Source of the DNA: Merluccius polli
Lineage: Eukaryota > Chordata > Actinopteri > Gadiformes > Merlucciidae
Direction: 5' to 3'
NCBI GenBank assembly: GCA_030340625.1
Contig: JAOPHQ010002294.1
Coordinates: 167,001-231,000 of the forward strand
Length of the DNA stretch: 64,000 nucleotides
Position numbers and translations under genes: made by a program. Shown here piece by piece: positions 40,069 through 64,000 of this stretch. The notes beneath the pieces are model-generated. The model was not told where the DNA came from, did not search any database, and saw only the letters and a program-made list of their open reading frames with translations. Position 1 is the first letter of the stretch, and every line of letters begins with the position of its first letter.

Positions 40069-41289
40069 CACTCACCGGCCACTTTATTAGGTACACCTGT
40101 CCAACTGCTCGTTAACGCAAATTTCTAATCAGCCAATCACATGGCAGCAACTCAATGCATTTAGGCATGTAGACATGGTCAGGACGATCTGCTGCAGTTC
40201 AAACCGAGCATCAGAATGGGGAAGAAAGGTGATTTAAGTGACTTTGAACGTGGCATGGTTGTTGGTGCCAGACGGGCTGGTCTGAGTATTTCAGAGACTG
40301 CTGATCTACTGGGATTTTCACGCACAACCATCTCTAGGGTTTACAGAGAATGGTCCGAAAAAGAGAAAATATCCAGTGAGCGGCAGTTCTGTGGGCGCAA
40401 ATGCCTTGTTGATGCTAGAGGTCAGAGGAGAATGGCCAGACTGGTTCGAGCTGATAGAAAGGCAACTGTAACTCAAATAACCACTCGTTACAACAGAGGT
40501 ATGCAGAAGAGCATCTCTGAACGCACAACACGTCGAACCTTGAGGCGGATGGGCTACAGCAGCAGAAGACCACACCGGGTGCCACTCCTGTCAGCTAAGA
40601 ACAGGAAACTGAGGCTACAATTCGCACAGGCTCACCAAAATTGGACAATCGAAGATTGGAAAAAACGTTGCCTGGTCTGATGAGTCTCGATTTCTGCTGC
40701 GACATTCGGATGGTAGGGTCAGAATTTGGCGTCAACAACATGAAAGCATGGATCCATCCTGCCTTGTATCAACGGTTCAGGCTGGTGGTGGTGGTGTAAT
40801 GGTGTGGGGGATATTTTCCTGGCACACTTTGGGCTTATTAGTACCAATTGAGCATCGTGTCAAAGCCACAGACTACCTGAGTATTGTTGCTGACCATGTC
40901 CATCCCTTTATGACCACAGTGTACCCATCTTCTGATGGCTACTTCCAGCAGGATAACGCGCCATGTCATAAAGCGCGAATCATCTCAGACTGGTTTCTTG
41001 AACATGACAATGAGTTCACTGTACTCAAATGGCCTCCACAGTCACCAGATCTCAATCCAATAGAGCACCTTTGGGATGTGGTGGAACGGGAGATTCGCAT
41101 CATGGATGTGCAGCCGACAAATCTGCAGCAACTGCGTGATGCTATCATGTCAATATGGACCAAACTCTCTGAGGAATGTTTCCAGTACCTTGTTGAATCT
41201 GTGCCACGAAGGATTAAGGCAGTTCTGAAGGCAAAAGGGGGTCCAACCCGGTACTAGCAAGGTGTACCTAATAAAGTGGCCGGTGAGTG
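40069..41289 (+). mobile_element. Tc1/mariner-like transposon, copy 1 (frameshifted)
   Basis: It has inverted ends CACTCACCGGCCACTTTATT and its reverse complement, flanked by TA dinucleotides (40067-40068, 41290-41291). At 1221 bp it is near full length. The interior encodes a transposase in two frames, 40216-40680 and about 40664-41257. Confidence 0.95.
40216..41257 (+). pseudogene. Tc1-like transposase with a one-base frameshift
   Basis: The N-terminal half begins MGKKGDLSDFERG and carries a helix-turn-helix DNA-binding region (SETADLLGFSRTTISRVYREW). The catalytic half carries WSDESRF, FQQDNAPCHKA and SPDLNPIEHLWD. Counting from the second Asp (QQDN) to the Glu (PIEH) gives 36 intervening residues, so the triad is DD36E rather than the usual DD34E. 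A run of six A at about 40659-40664, where copy 2 has five, shifts the frame just before WSDES. The first frame then ends at the stop at 40678-40680. The product is therefore split and this copy should be inactive. Confidence 0.93.
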
Positions 41290-41291
41290 TA

Positions 41292-42457
41292 TATGTATAT
41301 AGCCTATATGTATGTATATATGTATATATATATGTATATTAGTTAATTCTGTATTTCAGTCATTATCGGTTTACTTGAATACATTTTCTTATAGCGTAGA
41401 CTGACTCCACCACTACACTCCTATCAAGCGATGAATGCAGCTTGAGTTTATGAAAAGATAATTATTTCTATTTCTAACATTCCTCACATGAGGGCGCCAT
41501 TTCTCCTTTAAATCACAGGAGTGATATCCCTCCAAGTTTTGGAGTTGTGTTTTCTAAGAGCCTTTAAACACGTGTGTTAAGAGATGATTTACAAATATTA
41601 TAATTGATATTGATAGTGCACTTTAATCGATCAAATTGTGTTTTTGTTCGTTTTTTACAAATGAATCCCATTTTTAGAACCCAAAACAAACGGACAAAAA
41701 GAAAAAACTGTTGTTTGAATATTGAATCGACATTTTCCTTCTGACACATGCTGTCAAACCTTTTAAAATGTTTACAATAAAGTGATGGGCGGTTAGTTGT
41801 GTTGATTTTGTCTTTTTATATTTTTGTGAGAAACCTGCTTTGTGTGTGTGGGAGACAAAGCCCCTAACACCTCGAAACAATTTTAAATCAATGGATATAA
41901 AAGTAAATATTAAAGTCGATTCATGTGCAACATATGGAAGTTCTGGTCATGTTTGATGGTTCCTAAATGTAAGAAATGTATTCACTTTTGCAAAGATGCT
42001 CTTTAGTATTTATGTGGTCCTTTTTGTAATTCTTTGTTTTTACACAATGAGACTCTTGTCCTCATAAGTCAGTTTTAGGAAATGAAATGCTTCGGGAATT
42101 ACACAAAGCTTTAAAGATATGGAAAACCTTAATTTGAATGAGCATAGTATGGGCCTTCAACCTGCACCATTTACATATTTGACATGTGTTAAACACCCTC
42201 ATGTGAATGCCGGTTATTTTGGCCAAGGATGTGCTGTCACTGTTTTCATCTCAGGAAACGCCTGTTGATTTATTTAAATGTATTAGATTTTCCCACCCGT
42301 GCGGAGAGCAACATGGCGTCCCGAGACGTGTGACCCAAGACCTCACAATAGCTTCCATTGAAGGCCTGAATGAGCAGACTGTGTGTGTGGTGACTGCTGG
42401 GGACACGCTACAAAGCTGGACAATGGTACCGCCACGACCCAGTGATGTGATGAGAGG
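41292..42457. other. Intergenic, no feature recognised
   Basis: AT-rich spacer between the transposon and the promoter of the next gene. Confidence 0.4.
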
Positions 42458-42464
42458 ATATAAG
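42458..42464 (+). promoter_or_regulatory. TATA-like box of the microexon gene
   Basis: ATATAAG within GGATATAAGAGGC lies about 120 bp before the start codon, a fitting distance for a short 5' UTR. Confidence 0.5.
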
Positions 42465-42579
42465 AGGCAGACGCGCCCCCTGCTCCTCTATGTTGGGACT
42501 CACTACACACCTGCCATTCACAACCTCTAAATCTCTGAGAAAACCCTCTGGATCTTTGTTGACCAAATCGCAAGCAAAG

Positions 42580-45500
42580 ATGAGATCTCTGGTGCCTCTG
42601 TTTCTTTTCCTCGCTGTGGCGGGGCTCCACACTGGTAAGGAAGACAAATGATAATATTTTGTTATATGATATTGTTAATGTATTTACATGAATCAACACT
42701 CATAACTGCATGTTGAGGACTTTACAGTGAAACTTCAATGTGGGTCCTATCGATGGAGAGATTAACATTTTCTGAAAATGAAAAAGTTCTGTATTTGCTT
42801 TTGTGAATGTACAACTGCAAATGTTGCTGAGCGCACTCCACTGAGGTTCCCTACTCAACATATCTTACAGATCTCCTCACCATAACCTCATCTTAACCAT
42901 GGTATATAACTTTATTCTCTTGGCATTTACTTGTCTGTTTGCTTTGTCTTTGGTTAAACAAGATCATCAGGATATCAGAGGCATCTTAGAGTCTGAAATG
43001 GTCTTTTAAAAAGTGTGTTTACCAAGACTTTTAATTACATGTATTACACATATATAAAAACACAAGGACATTAAAAACCAAAACATTACAAGTGAGCCAG
43101 TCGCAGACCATCCTAATGACCTACACTATTACTAATGATAATAATTGTGCACAAAGTGCATATATAATTGTGCAACTATGCAAAGTGTTGTGCAAAAAAC
43201 GCATGATTAATATGTGTGATACCCCCCCCCCCCCCCCCCTCCCAGTTTTCTCTGCCTCTCTGGAGTCCAAAGAGAAGGAGCAGACAGTTGTGGAGGACGG
43301 TAAGGAACAGCTTGAAGAACATGATGGTAATGTTATTATGAGTTATGAGTTATGATGTTATGAGCTATGATGTAATTATGAGTTATGATGAGCTATGATG
43401 TTATGAGTTATGATGTTATGAGTTATGATGAGCTATGATGTTATGAGTTATGTGCTGTGATGTTATTATGAGTAATGATGTTATGAGTTATGTCATGATG
43501 AGCTATGATGTTATGAATTATGTTATTATGAGTTGAGTTATGTTATGAATTATGATGTTGAGTTACATTATGAATTATGATATGATTAGTTGATATTATG
43601 AGTTATTATGAGTTATGATATTATGAGTTATGTTAGAGTTACAATGTTATGAGTTATGGTTATTATGAGTTGTGTTATGAGTTATGATGAATTATGATGT
43701 TATTAGTTATGATATTATGATTTATGAGTTATTATGAGTTAGGTTATTTTGGGTTATTATGAGTTGTGATGTTATTATGAGTTATGTTATTATGACCATA
43801 ATGAAAATTCCCTGAAAACATTCCTTCTTGTTTTTTAAGCTCCAGTGGCTGAAATGACTGAACTGCAGAAAATAGGTACGCGAGCATGTACGTGTGTGCG
43901 TGTGTTTCATGGCTTGAATGAAGCTAAATCATTTGATGGGTTTTTCAGATCAAATTGAGTTTGCGGCTGCTCAGAAGAAAAAAGGTTTTCATTATTATAT
44001 AATTCATTATTAAAGAATAATTGCATTTCAAAAGTATACTCCCCCTTTAAATAGCAAGTAAAGTCTGCAATATTTGTTTTTAATTTCTTTACCCTTTTAA
44101 AGAGGAACACACAGAGGAGTCACGTTACTTGGGTGAGAAATGTATTTGTCATTTATTTTTAAATGGTTGTCAAAATACAACAATGATTGGTTGTGAACGT
44201 CAGTAAAATAGTTGTTAAGGCACAATTTCTTCTGTCCCATCTCCAATCCCAGAGGCTGTTCATGTTGAAACTGGTAAGTTTTAGACTACTACCTATAAGC
44301 CTCATTCTTTACACTATAAAAGGTCAAGGTTTAGGAACTAGAAGGACTAATTCATGTGTTTCCCACAGTGGTGGAGCAGGTGGCCACTGGAGATGACAGC
44401 AGTGGTGTGTAAAATACAAGTTAACCGTTTATTTGGCCTCGAGATGAGGTCATTTTGTTATGTAATGTTTAACGTTGCATAACCTTGCTTATATCTTCTA
44501 CCACCAGAGGGCGATGAGAAGTCCGTGGCCTCGCACGAGGGTGAGAAAATGATGTTACAAACAATCTCCTATAGTTGGCAGTCAAGTTCCGCCTTTGGAA
44601 ATGATATAGCTAGCCTATTTACCTGAGCTTTTTATTACTATAATTATTATTCAAAGGATACTCACTTATTGTGATGTCTTTAACAGAATCCACATCAGAG
44701 TCCACCGAGGACTCAGACGGTGAGCCTAAATTATCAATTTTGTCCAATAAATGAGACGCCTTATACTCAAAATCTTAACATTGTCATTCTCAATTTATGC
44801 CAGGCATGAGACAGAGACGGGGTAAGTATAGTCTTCTAGTCTGCCCAAGTCTTCAATCTGCAGTCTAAAAACAATCAAACATTGTCATAATTTCACATTT
44901 GTAAAATAAGGCCTACCAACAGTCTAAAAATAACACAAAAATAATGTCGTTTTTTTCCCAGACCACCACGAGACAGAGACAGAAAAAATCACCAATTTCG
45001 GTAAAGTGTGTTAAGTCACCGAGATCATTTCCATTTCTTATGACGCCATCCTTTCCCCTGTCCCACTGTAATGCATGTTGTTGTGGTGGTGGTTTTTCCT
45101 GCGCAGCTACAGATGAACGCACCACGGCCGCCGCCCGGCCCGAAGGTGAGGAGCCTTCCAGCCACCTATAGTGCTGCTTTAATGTTCACCAGCACACACT
45201 GAAACAGTCCCCAGCTATAGGCCTACCGCAGCCTACGTCTTGTATTTGTATTAAAAGTGCATACCACAATAACTACAAACACGAAACTAAAGTAATAACG
45301 ACTAAATAGGTCGACTTGACGCTTTCCAATGACCGAGACTTGTTGGTATGGAAACAAGCAACATTATCTAGCACAGAAATCCAGGCCACTCGGCGCCATC
45401 TTGCCCCAGGTGACCGGGTGCGCTTGATTTATGGTGTCGTTATTTTTAGGAGCGAAGATGGCATGGCACCGTGTCCAACCCCTGCAGTGCAGCAGGTTAA

Positions 45501-45725
45501 CGCACAGCGGGGCGGAAGTAGGGCCTCATCATTTCCCCTATCGATTAGTCGGCCTGTTTCTTTTCTTTTGATGTTGATGACGCGCCTGACGTCACACAGG
45601 AAGGGAATCAGGCGATTCAATGCTCACGTTGGAAAACCGTATTAGCTGCCATTTTAAAGGAGGATCCTATTCAAATAGTTGACGTGTAATCATTTGTTTT
45701 TTTCCCCCCAGATCCGGTGGCGTGA
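42580..45725 (+). CDS. Unrecognised secreted acidic protein made of phase-1 microexons
   Basis: I do not recognise the family. Thirteen coding exons: 42580-42634, 43246-43326 (or to 43299), 43840-43875, 43949-43984, 44103-44132, 44253-44273, 44369-44404, 44508-44540, 44687-44719, 44804-44821, 44962-45000, 45107-45145, 45712-45725. Each junction has AG and GT, and phase is 1 at all twelve introns. The product is about 156 aa (147 with the shorter exon 2). It opens with a signal peptide (MRSLVPLFLFLAVAGLHT). The rest is rich in Glu, Asp, Ser and Thr, with no Cys or Trp, and looks disordered. The 18-nt exon encodes MRQRR, a furin-type RXRR site. A TATA-like box lies upstream and AATAAA at 45793-45798. 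Possible roles are an ion-binding matrix protein or a propeptide. The exon chain is well supported; function is unknown. Confidence 0.72.
43220..43239. repeat. Poly-C run at an acceptor of the microexon gene
   Basis: A C run followed by TCCCAG forms the pyrimidine tract of exon 2. Confidence 0.85.
43327..43795. repeat. Degenerate ATGAGTTATGATGTT array in intron 2 of the microexon gene
   Basis: Irregular units of about 10-15 bp built from GAGTTATGATGTTAT. They begin directly at the exon 2 donor (GATG/GTAATG) and fill nearly the whole intron. Confidence 0.88.
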
Positions 45726-45792
45726 GGCGGAGGACGGCCGCAGCGCCGCTACCTGCCAGTAGCGGACGCGTACCGCACGTTTTGACCTTCAA

Positions 45793-45798
45793 AATAAA
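45793..45798 (+). promoter_or_regulatory. Poly(A) signal of the microexon gene
   Basis: AATAAA, 68 bp after the stop codon. Confidence 0.65.
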
Positions 45799-56181
<10,383 letters not shown>

Positions 56182-57227
56182 TGTGCGTGATATAAATATA
56201 GGCTATACGAGATGAATCTTCCTAATATAGAGGGGGTCAGAACCCTCCGATACGTTAAGAGCTACTGAAATAAGAGGTATTGCCGTCAATAAATACGCAG
56301 TTCAAGGACTCCCAGTTAGAAGAAGACTCAAAAAACTCAACTTAACTCTCAAAAAAAGGCCAGAATTAATAAATTAGAGATAAATTAGAAGTGTGGGCGT
56401 ATCGTTATCCAGTAATGCTAATCATTTTGCCAAAATTGTTGTTCTGGGCAATCGAAAAACCTGAACTAATAGCCATCATGGGGTTGTAAATGCAGGGGAA
56501 TGGAGGGCTTGGAGGTTCAGCCTGGAAGACAGGAGGAGGAGGAGGACAGGTCAGCACAGCAGAAGTCACTCCACACTACATGGATTAAGGCTGGTCTCTG
56601 AGCTGACTGCACAACAAGTCTACCATGATGCTGAATACAGCCCCCTATCTGTCTCCCCGCACACTTCCCAGGAAGCCATTTTCGAAGACATGTCGCAGAA
56701 GATAATCGATCATTTGTATATTGCGATTTCACCTGTGCTACAATGGCGGCACTTCCGTCTCACCGCCCGCGTTGTTATTAACGGGTTAGTACATCGTGCC
56801 GTCCCAGAGGGAAGATTCATTCATTCATTGCTAAGGTTTTCATGTGCACGTGTAGTCGTTCATAAGGCTGTCCAGCAGCACGGGGCCTTTATGATGAATA
56901 TTATAACGATAATGATTATTATTATTCATCATCGTCACATTGAGAATCAGATGGAGAAGTTGGACCGCTAGTTTCCATATAAATGTAATGCCATTACTTA
57001 CTCGATCACTACAACCTTGAAGCAAAGGACGAAAACGTGTAATAATAAAAATAATAATACTAATATAGAAAGCAAACGGAGCCGTCATAATGATAATGAC
57101 ACCGCATTATGATATTAGTAAGCGATATGCGAATACATATGTACGTAATACAATCAGAGACTGCTGTTTAGTTAATTATGTGACACAGCAGCAGCCATTA
57201 GACTGACCTCATACTTATTAGATTATT

Positions 57228-57300
<73 letters not shown>

Positions 57301-57757
57301 TTGAATGTATAGATTATAGTTATAGATAAGTCATTAGAGATATAGACTAGTTATTAGAGCTATAGCTTATAGTCATTAGAGCTATTAGCTTAGTCAATAT
57401 AGATTAGTTATTATAGATAATGGTTATTAGAGGTATAGATCAGTTACTAGAGGTATACATTATAGTCATTAGATATATACATGATAATCATTAGATATAT
57501 ACATTACAGTTACTAGACGTATAGATTAGCCATTAGAGGTATAGATTATATTTATTAAAGCTGATAAAGAGTTGAGGGAAGTGATCATGTCTGTCTCCAC
57601 AACGTCCGCATAAAGGCGCCGCTAAGCCGCTAGCCCCGATGCTAACACGCAAGCTAACGTCTCGAGGTGATGCGCGGGACGGTGAGTCACGCCGACACCA
57701 CATTTCATACGTCCTTCACATAACGATGAGATGTGAATAATAACTGGGGACACTTAC
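56182..57757. other. slc20a1 5' intron / upstream sequence
   Basis: No coding exon was recognised. It holds (TA)n at 57231-57296 followed by degenerate TTATAGATTAGTTATTAGA repeats to about 57560. Confidence 0.4.
57231..57296. repeat. (TA)n microsatellite
   Basis: About 33 TA units. Degenerate TAGAGGTATAGATTA-type units follow to about 57560. Confidence 0.93.
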
Positions 57758-58060
57758 CACACGACGCCAGAGATGATCCTTTAAATAAAACGAGTTCACA
57801 AGCTAACAGGCGAGGCTAATGATCCCGCGTATTAAACTACAGCAACGCGCGGGAGGAGGAACTGAAATTAAGATAAACGTCCGTTGGGGGAACCAGAACC
57901 GCTGGGATGAGCCGAACTCTCCTCACAACATAACGACTTTAATATAACATTAATATATATAGTAAATTAACGCTCGTCCGGATCCCGGAATGTCTCGTTT
58001 GAATGACCCGTCAACCGCCGCATGCACAGACGTTTTGCCGGGGAGAGCAGAGGCGGGCGG
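57758..58060 (-). promoter_or_regulatory. Probable untranslated first exon and promoter of slc20a1
   Basis: On the minus strand a good donor, CGTGTG/GTAAGTG, lies at 57757. It ends a GC-richer stretch with several CpG that runs to about 58130. The first coding exon has little sequence upstream that looks like a promoter, so a non-coding exon here is plausible. This is inference only. Confidence 0.35.
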
Positions 58061-58179
58061 ATCTCCTTTTATGGGAGGCGGATGTCGCGCCCTACTACGG
58101 CCATGCCCACCGGCGTGACGTCAGGGCGAGAGCTTGTCATTGACAAAGAAAAAAAAGAAACAAGAGAATGAAAAGAGCG

Positions 58180-58180
<1 letters not shown>

Positions 58181-58254
<74 letters not shown>

Positions 58255-58279
58255 TGTATGTGTGTGTTTGAGGTGTGTG

Positions 58280-58331
<52 letters not shown>

Positions 58332-58348
58332 AGGTGTATGTGTATGTG

Positions 58349-58396
<48 letters not shown>

Positions 58397-58408
58397 TGTG
58401 TGTGTTTG

Positions 58409-58457
<49 letters not shown>

Positions 58458-58515
58458 AGGTGTATGTGTGTGTGTGTGTGTGTTTGAGGTGTATGTGTGT
58501 GTGTGTGTGTTTGAG

Positions 58516-58590
<75 letters not shown>
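58181..58590. repeat. Compound (GT)n with GTGTTTGAGGTGT interruptions
   Basis: Seven or so (GT)n blocks separated by TTTGAGGTGT, GAGAGAGAG and TATGTG. The interruptions recur, so the tract has grown by block duplication. Confidence 0.93.
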
Positions 58591-58595
<5 letters not shown>

Positions 58596-60500
58596 TCCTG
58601 ATACACACCCAATTTTAGACCAGAAAAAGTTGTACACAAAAACAATGAATGTATGATAGCAAAGAGTAACTCAACTAATTACAGTGTAATTAGGTGAATA
58701 CAAAAAAATGTTGAATACATATTGTCACAAATCTCACTCCATAGTTAAGTGGATATGTCAAGAGAAACCAGCAGGTTTCAGATGAGACTGGACTACTCAG
58801 AGATGAACAAACCTGCACAAATGGGTCTAGCGGTGCGTGCTTTCTGGTTTTTGTTTTTGTCATCAAAGTTGTGTTTGGTCGATTAAAACCACCATACACA
58901 GATAATCCAGTGTCTGTGCAACATTTTTGAACCCTCCCAATCATGTATAGTAGGTAAGAGAGGGTTTCACAGAAAATAGGTCAGCTGCCTTCAATCAGAG
59001 CACACGTTCTTTATCCCCATCTGGTGGCCGCATAGTGCAATTGCGATGGTTGGTGTCATTCAATTGGCTTGTCCCTGACCTTTCAATAGAGGGGTCAAAT
59101 GTTAAAGTTGAACAATGAGTTCTCGAGATATTCACCTGTGTTGTCTCACCACGGTTGTATTGTCATTTTTGCATTAGTTTGCATTGGATTTATTGTTTTT
59201 ATTTGGAGACTCCGCCTAAACCTATCTCTACTAAAACCTCTTTATCTTTACTCTACTTCACTTTATTGGCATTAAATCCTGACCCAGGCCCTCGTCAGAT
59301 GTTGTGCTTTGGCCCTAGTAATATAGGGCTGCTAACTGATAATGCACTAGGTGTTATTCGCTCTAAAACATGACATTTATTTCAGGCGGAAATAAAATCT
59401 TCCATTTATTCTGTGTTCTAGCTTTATTCACTCTGATCCAGTAGCATCCACATTGATTATTTCACTTTCACAGGTGTTAGCTTTCTTTTGGTACCAGGAT
59501 TAACTTACAAGCCCTTGCTGTTGTCGAGATATAGTCTATTCAGTTTGGGTATGTTATTTTCAGCAAAAACCTGAGAAATAGTCCTAGTGATAACGAGGTT
59601 TTACGTGATCAAATGCTGATTTTGTGATACTGGGATTGAAAGTAGGTCTCATGATTACACCAAGGTTTTTAACTATGTTTTTGCTCTTCAGTGTAATGGG
59701 AGTCGAAGGAGGAAATTAGATTTCCTCTCTGGGCCTTTGATCCAATGAACGCAATGTTTTGTCTGTGTTTAGCTGTACGTTTTGAGACATTGTCGTATCT
59801 TTATCTTTGATAAAGTATATCAGCATAGTTGTGATATTTTACAACAAATTTGTTTTGGTGTGGGTGCTGCATACAATAAACAGGGATAAACGGGCGACCA
59901 TCAGGGACATAAGTATAAGAATAAGAATGAAATATTACAATAAAAAATAAAACAGAAGCTATATAACTATACAAGTAACAAATATCACATACAAAATGTG
60001 TATAATGTGTGACTGTGCAATATGGGGATATGCAAAATAAAGTTAACAGCATGTTTACATAAGGAAGGAGGAAGCATTAAGAAGAAGTGGTCCAATAGCA
60101 GGTGGAGCTTGCTGTTCAAATGAAGCATAACAAGTGTATCACATAAGGTTATCATATCATCAACAAATCAACTTATTGAAAAAGCCACCACCGGAGGGCG
60201 ACCTTGCTGTTGCTTGAAGCTGTTCCCGTTAGGGGAAAAAAACTGACCCTGAATCAGAGACGGAAGTGCTTATTCTTACACCACTAAACCCATTTAATTT
60301 AAATATAAATACTGTTAGAAATACATCAATATAAACACATCAACATGTGGCATTACTCTATGCCGATAACGGCTGTGCGCTGACCGAGCGGCGGTCCTAG
60401 CATACACCGGTCTAGCAAACTTGCTAGCATCTTGTGCAGTGTGCTAGCATCTTATGCTAGCAAAGATGCTAGCACGCTGATTGGCTTTCGTCTCCACCTA
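58591..60500. other. Intergenic between slc20a1 and stard7
   Basis: Apart from the LINE fragment near 59.57-59.78 kb, no gene was recognised. Confidence 0.4.
59565..59775 (-). mobile_element. Non-LTR retrotransposon (LINE) fragment
   Basis: Translated on the minus strand with small breaks, this reads LNTDKT..., then IVKNLGVIMRP. That resembles the L-N-x-D-K-T and V-K-N-L-G-V-I motifs near the end of CR1/L2-type reverse transcriptases. It is short and decayed. Confidence 0.45.
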
Positions 60501-60945
60501 CAGGAGTCGCCCTTAAATGACAGCTGTCCAATGGGCGCTTTGCTTAGCAGGTTGGGGGCGGGTCTACGGGGTGGGCGTGTCCGTGGAGGAGGCGGAGGTC
60601 AAATGGCTTGGTAGACTCTGGGGAAGCGTGAGGTGACATGTTGTGCTGGATTCACGTGGACTAACGCTTATTATAGTTCACTATTATAATTAACTATGGT
60701 AAGACATTAACATTCATTCATTCGTAGAGTTTACATCCGGTGCCGACGTGTTGCATGGTTTCTACTGCGTGATGTGGCGGGCTCACGGCTAGCCACGATG
60801 CTAGCTCTCGTGCTAACAGACATTAGCAAAAGCGAGACAGTTGCGACGTTTGCCCGCTAAGGGAAAGAGATCAACGTCAGGTCCAACAGACCATAGAGAT
60901 AGCGACAGAACCGGATCGGAACCGGGTCTTTTTTAGTGCAAAGTC
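60501..60945 (+). promoter_or_regulatory. stard7 promoter region
   Basis: GC-rich sequence with GGGGGCGGG and GGGGTGGGCGTG (Sp/KLF-type boxes) near 60555-60580, directly upstream of the stard7 start. Confidence 0.45.
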
Positions 60946-62991
<2,046 letters not shown>

Positions 62992-63028
62992 GTGAGCGAA
63001 TAACATCTGAGAAATGAATATATATATA

Positions 63029-64000
63029 CACTCACCGGCCACTTTATTAGGTACACCTGTCCAACTGCTCGTTAACGCAAATTTCTAATCAGCCAATCAC
63101 ATGGCAGCAACTCAATGCATTTAGGCATGTAGACATGGTCAGGACGATCTGCTGCAGTTCAAACCGAGCATCAGAATGGGGAAGAAAGGTGATTTAAGTG
63201 ACTTTGAACGTGGCATGGTTGTTGGTGCCAGACGGGCTGGTCTGAGTATTTCAGAGACTGCTGATCTACTGGGATTTTCACGCACAACCATCTCTAGGGT
63301 TTACAGAGAATGGTCCGAAAAAGAGAAAATATCCAGTGAGCGGCAGTTCTGTGGGCGCAAATGCCTTGTTGATGCTAGAGGTCAGAGGAGAATGGCCAGA
63401 CTGGTTCGAGCTGATAGAAAGGCAACTGTAACTCAAATAACCACTCGTTACAACAGAGGTATGCAGAAGAGCATCTCTGAACGCACAACACGTCGAACCT
63501 TGAGGCGGATGGGCTACAGCAGCAGAAGACCACACCGGGTGCCACTCCTGTCAGCTAAGAACAGGAAACTGAGGCTACAATTCAATTGGACAATCGAAGA
63601 TTGGAAAAACGTTGCCTGGTCTGATGAGTCTCGATTTCTGCTGCGACATTCGGATGGTAGGGTCAGAATTTGGCGTCAACAACATGAAAGCATGGATCCA
63701 TCCTGCCTTGTATCAACGGTTCAGGCTGGTGGTGGTGGTGTAATGGTGTGGGGGATATTTTCCTGGCACACATTGGGCTTATTAGTACCAATTGAGCATC
63801 GTGTCAAAGCCACAGACTACCTGAGTATTGTTGCTGACCATGTCCATCCCTTTATGACCACAGTGTACCCATCTTCTGATGGCTACTTCCAGCAGGATAA
63901 CGCGCCATGTCATAAAGCGCGAATCATCTCAGACTGGTTTCTTGAACATGACAATGAGTTCACTGTACTCAAATGGCCTCCACAGTCACCAGATCTCAAT
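63029..64000 (+). mobile_element. Tc1/mariner-like transposon, copy 2 (cut by window edge)
   Basis: Same element as 40069-41289, preceded by TA (63027-63028), inside a stard7 intron. The left end CACTCACCGGCCACTTTATT is intact. The right end lies beyond the window. Confidence 0.94.
63176..64000 (+). CDS. Tc1-like transposase, partial at window edge
   Basis: It opens MGKKGDLSDFERG and stays open to the window edge. At the A-run where copy 1 is frameshifted this copy has five A (DWKNVAWSDESRF), so the frame is kept through the first two catalytic Asp (WSDES, QQDNAPC). It lacks 15 nt that copy 1 has after LRLQF (residues AQAHQ), an in-frame loss between the DNA-binding and catalytic parts. Whether it is active depends on that loss and on the unseen C-terminal end with the catalytic Glu. 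Confidence 0.9.
   Translation, partial: MGKKGDLSDFERGMVVGARRAGLSISETADLLGFSRTTISRVYREWSEKEKISSERQFCGRKCLVDARGQRRMARLVRADRKATVTQITTRYNRGMQKSISERTTRRTLRRMGYSSRRPHRVPLLSAKNRKLRLQFNWTIEDWKNVAWSDESRFLLRHSDGRVRIWRQQHESMDPSCLVSTVQAGGGGVMVWGIFSWHTLGLLVPIEHRVKATDYLSIVADHVHPFMTTVYPSSDGYFQQDNAPCHKARIISDWFLEHDNEFTVLKWPPQSPDLN

Noticed and set aside
59155..59373. A frame containing LNPDPGPR, recalling the HPNPGP motif of LINE proteins
   Set aside because: The match is very short and no reverse transcriptase follows in that frame; it may belong to the LINE debris nearby but cannot be supported alone.

Overview
The window is vertebrate nuclear DNA, almost certainly from a teleost fish. It has split genes with GT-AG introns, fish-type orthologues close in length to their human counterparts, Tc1-like transposons, and a very heavy load of dinucleotide repeats and minisatellites. 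Codfishes are known for this kind of repeat load, but the lineage cannot be fixed from the sequence.

Seven genes are recognised, and one gene model has no recognised family. From left to right they are: ggcx (+, 4649-11574, 15 coding exons, 769 aa); snx24 (-, 14364-20478, 7 exons, 173 aa); lox (-, 21421-30741, 7 exons, 420 aa); fam136a (-, 34283-35022, 3 exons, 138 aa); pcyox1 (+, 36541-39173, 6 coding exons, 508 aa); an unrecognised secreted acidic protein built from microexons (+, 42580-45725, 13 coding exons, about 156 aa); slc20a1 (-, 47342-56181, 10 coding exons, 706 aa); and the 5' part of stard7 (+, 60946 to beyond the window). Every exon junction listed was placed by hand from the splice dinucleotides, and reading phase is kept across all of them. 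These genes are neighbours, not a pathway. ggcx/snx24 are convergent, lox/snx24 are tandem and close together, fam136a/pcyox1 are divergent, and the unnamed gene and slc20a1 are convergent.

Mobile DNA: two copies of a 2.7-kb foldback element lie at 473-3153 and 17039-19734 (the second inside snx24 intron 1). Each has about 1.15-kb inverted arms, a 373-bp loop and a 6-bp target duplication. Two young Tc1-like elements lie at 40069-41289 and from 63029 to the edge. A small terminal-inverted-repeat element sits in ggcx intron 12, and a LINE fragment lies near 59.7 kb.

The most striking patterns are four. (1) Each foldback element has arms that match each other at sites where the two elements differ. 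(2) In the unnamed gene every intron is in phase 1 and every internal exon is a multiple of three, and one 18-nt exon encodes a furin-like RQRR site. (3) Many minisatellites begin or end at a splice site and have copied it, so the introns hold rows of decoy donors or acceptors (lox intron 3, ggcx intron 14, slc20a1 intron 8, pcyox1 intron 1). (4) Several real acceptors take their pyrimidine-rich tract directly from a dinucleotide repeat.
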